Assembly: GCA_963971225.1 (NCBI GenBank)
Contig: OZ020270.1
Coordinates: forward strand, 75,532,432 to 75,596,431
Origin: Melieria omissa
Lineage: Eukaryota > Arthropoda > Insecta > Diptera > Ulidiidae
Direction: 5' to 3'
Length of the DNA: 64,000 bases
Shown: piece by piece, positions 62,476-64,000 of the stretch
Position numbering within the stretch: position 1 is the stretch's first letter
How the letters are laid out: each line of letters starts with the position of its first letter
Notes under the pieces: generated by a model
Seen by the model: only the letters and a program-made list of their open reading frames with translations
Databases searched by the model: none
Told to the model about the DNA's origin: nothing
Made by a program: the position numbers and the translations under genes

Positions 62476-64000
62476 ATGTCGACTTTAGTCGATATGAAGG
62501 ACATTATTAAGCGTGCATACGAGCGAGGGCATTATGCCGTGCGGAAGACGAAAGAGCTAATTTGTCGAGAGTATTTCATTCCAAAGTTAGACCAGAAGAT
62601 CCAGATACACATCGCCAGTGCATCTGTGCATAGTGTCAAATCAAAAGAGGGGAAAACAAGAAGAGGAACTGCATCCGTTGCACAAGGAGGACACTCCTCT
62701 CCACACATATCGCACACGCACAAAAAAAGTGGCACAACTCAAAATTTTTGATTTTTCAGGAAACGCAAACAAATATTTTTTACAAACATTTTTTCAAATC
62801 ACGAATATACCGTTCAATAGTTGAATTCAATAATTACGGAACTATTTCAAGTTATGCCACTTTTTCTGAATTAAATAATTATAAATGTTAACTGTCAAGA
62901 ATCAAAGTTTAATAATTAAAAATATATACAAAAATTGTCAGAATTTTGCTTAAAATTAACTTTAACAAAAATGTATTTCGTCAAAAGTGACAGAATTTGA
63001 GTTAGGACTCTTTTGCATTGAGCTGCAGCGATCAAATAGCATCAAACTTCTGACATGAAGAGAGACCTAACTGTGTTTTTGTAACAGTTAAAAACAACAA
63101 AATATTCGGAGCTTTTGCTGATTGGTAGATTTATGCATTGTGCACAGTATTAACACATAAAACCGAAAATGAAAAATTTTGAGTTGTGTCACTTTTGTAG
63201 TGCGTGTGCGATATCACATAGACTTTCTGGGTCCGCTTGAGTCGACAAGCAAACAATATAAACATATCCTTGCGGTTATAGACCCTCACGAAATTCTGCT
63301 GGTTGTACCCAACGAAGACGACTACAGCGCAAGAGGTGATTAAACGATTGCAAGCGCAAAGTGAGCATTTCGATAATCCGCAGCAGATTATCTCCGATCA
63401 TGGGGTGGCTTTTGTCCCAGACGATTTTCGGAACTATTGCGACTTCGAGAACATACGACACTTCAAAATTACAACTGAGTTGCCCCGCGCAAATGGGCAA
63501 ATCCAAAGGCTCAACAGTATCATCATCGGAGTTCTGGCGAAGCTGAGTGTGGACGAACCAACCAAGTGGTACAAATACGTCGGAAAGGTGCAGCAAACCA
63601 TAATTTCCACTTATACTAGAAGCATTGACGCAACACCGTTCGAAGTGCTTGTGGGCGTCAGAATGCGCACGAAAGAAGATCATCAAATCGAGCAACTCAT
63701 CGACGACGCACTGCTGGAGACATTTCAGGACGACAGGGGTGAATTACGACGGCGGGCCAAACAACAAATCCTTCGCATGCAAGAAGAAAACAGAAAGGCG
63801 TATAACCTACGGCGAAAACTGTCGAGCAAGTATAGCTTGGGCGATTTAGTAACGATTAAGCGAACGCAGTTTAGTGGAGGCCTGAAGTTGAGGCCAAAGT
63901 ACTTAGGGCCGTACCGGGTGGTCAAAGTAAAGCCGAAGGACACGTACGACGTTGAGAAGACGGGCAGCAGAGAAGGGCCGAGGCCTTGTACGTTGTATGC
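62476..64000 (+). pseudogene. G3 integrase, split by a TA MITE
   Basis: The zinc-binding part at 62510-62707 (YERGHYAVRKTKELICREYF) is damaged. The MITE (62710-63211) sits directly before the catalytic core, which starts HIDFLGPLESTSKQYKHILA. The second Asp is in IISDHG; the position of the catalytic Glu holds Gln (NGQIQRLN). The C-terminal part (YSLGDLVTIKRTQFSGG, LRPKYLGPYRVVKVKPKDTY) runs to the window end in one frame. Confidence 0.85.
62710..63211. mobile_element. TA MITE M1, complete copy
   Basis: 502 bp with inverted ends of about 38 bp (TCGCACACGCAC then CACAACTCAAAATTTTT; three or four mismatches), flanked by TA (62708-62709, 63212-63213). The same family, truncated, is at 1755-2170. 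No coding capacity. Confidence 0.9.

Larger units (their letters stand above)
58203..64000 (+). mobile_element. Ty3/gypsy-type element G3, old, runs off the window
   Basis: Plus-strand LTR retrotransposon: LTR 3' part (58203-58447), primer site, gag, protease, RT, RNase H and integrase in Ty3/gypsy order. Many stops. It carries a mariner in gag and a TA MITE in integrase. The 3' LTR lies beyond the window; the 5' LTR start is not defined. Confidence 0.82.

Overview
This window is eukaryotic, AT-rich and almost entirely repetitive. It looks like intergenic or intronic DNA from an insect, most likely a higher dipteran. That assignment is an inference from the mix of element families: copia with an internal tRNA primer site, BEL/Pao, Ty3/gypsy, an I-clade LINE with RNase H, P-type, mariner, Tc1, hAT, Transib and many TTAA or TA MITEs. 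The only piece that looks like an ordinary host gene is one spliced coding exon at 30871-30991 (+). No cellular RNA gene and no CRISPR array was seen.

Layout. 1-1656: end of a minus-strand copia element (gag, primer site, LTR), its gag cut by a TTAA MITE. 1657-8390: a pile of MITEs and a 2 kb hAT (3700-5719) that holds two TTAA MITEs sharing one TTAA. 8391-16225: a palindromic-ended TTAA element that took in a complete but dead BEL/Pao retrotransposon (8514-15954, TSD CATTC). The BEL copy itself carries a SINE and a BED-finger hAT. 16233-19651: another hAT holding a Tc1 (which holds a TTAA MITE) and a 5'-truncated LINE. 19652-29126: P-type transposase remnants, three deleted mariner/SINE insertions, and a Transib element (26496-29121) whose ends are the RAG-signal-like CACAGTG heptamer. 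30154-34287: a SINE, the host exon and small MITEs in otherwise plain AT-rich DNA.

34288-51382 is one I-clade LINE insertion (10-bp TSD GGTTGCGGTG). It is split into four coding pieces by a young gypsy element (34918-40974, LTRs with one difference in 427 bp), by a CR1/Jockey-type LINE with both ORFs open (44188-48745), and by a mariner with an uninterrupted 362-residue transposase (49109-50197, minus). 51440-51930 holds SINE fragments and a 155-bp hAT MITE.

52010-57752 is a minus-strand gypsy element related to the first one in its proteins but with a different LTR. It carries a solo LTR of its own family, and another solo LTR lies just outside in the opposite direction. From about 58203 to the window end runs a third, older gypsy-type element (+), interrupted by a mariner (58915-59841) and a TA MITE (62710-63211).

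Most coding regions are broken by stops, frameshifts or nested insertions. The exceptions are the mariner transposase, both ORFs of the CR1/Jockey-type LINE and, apart from one stop, the pol of the first gypsy element. Target-site duplications let most of the nesting order be read directly.
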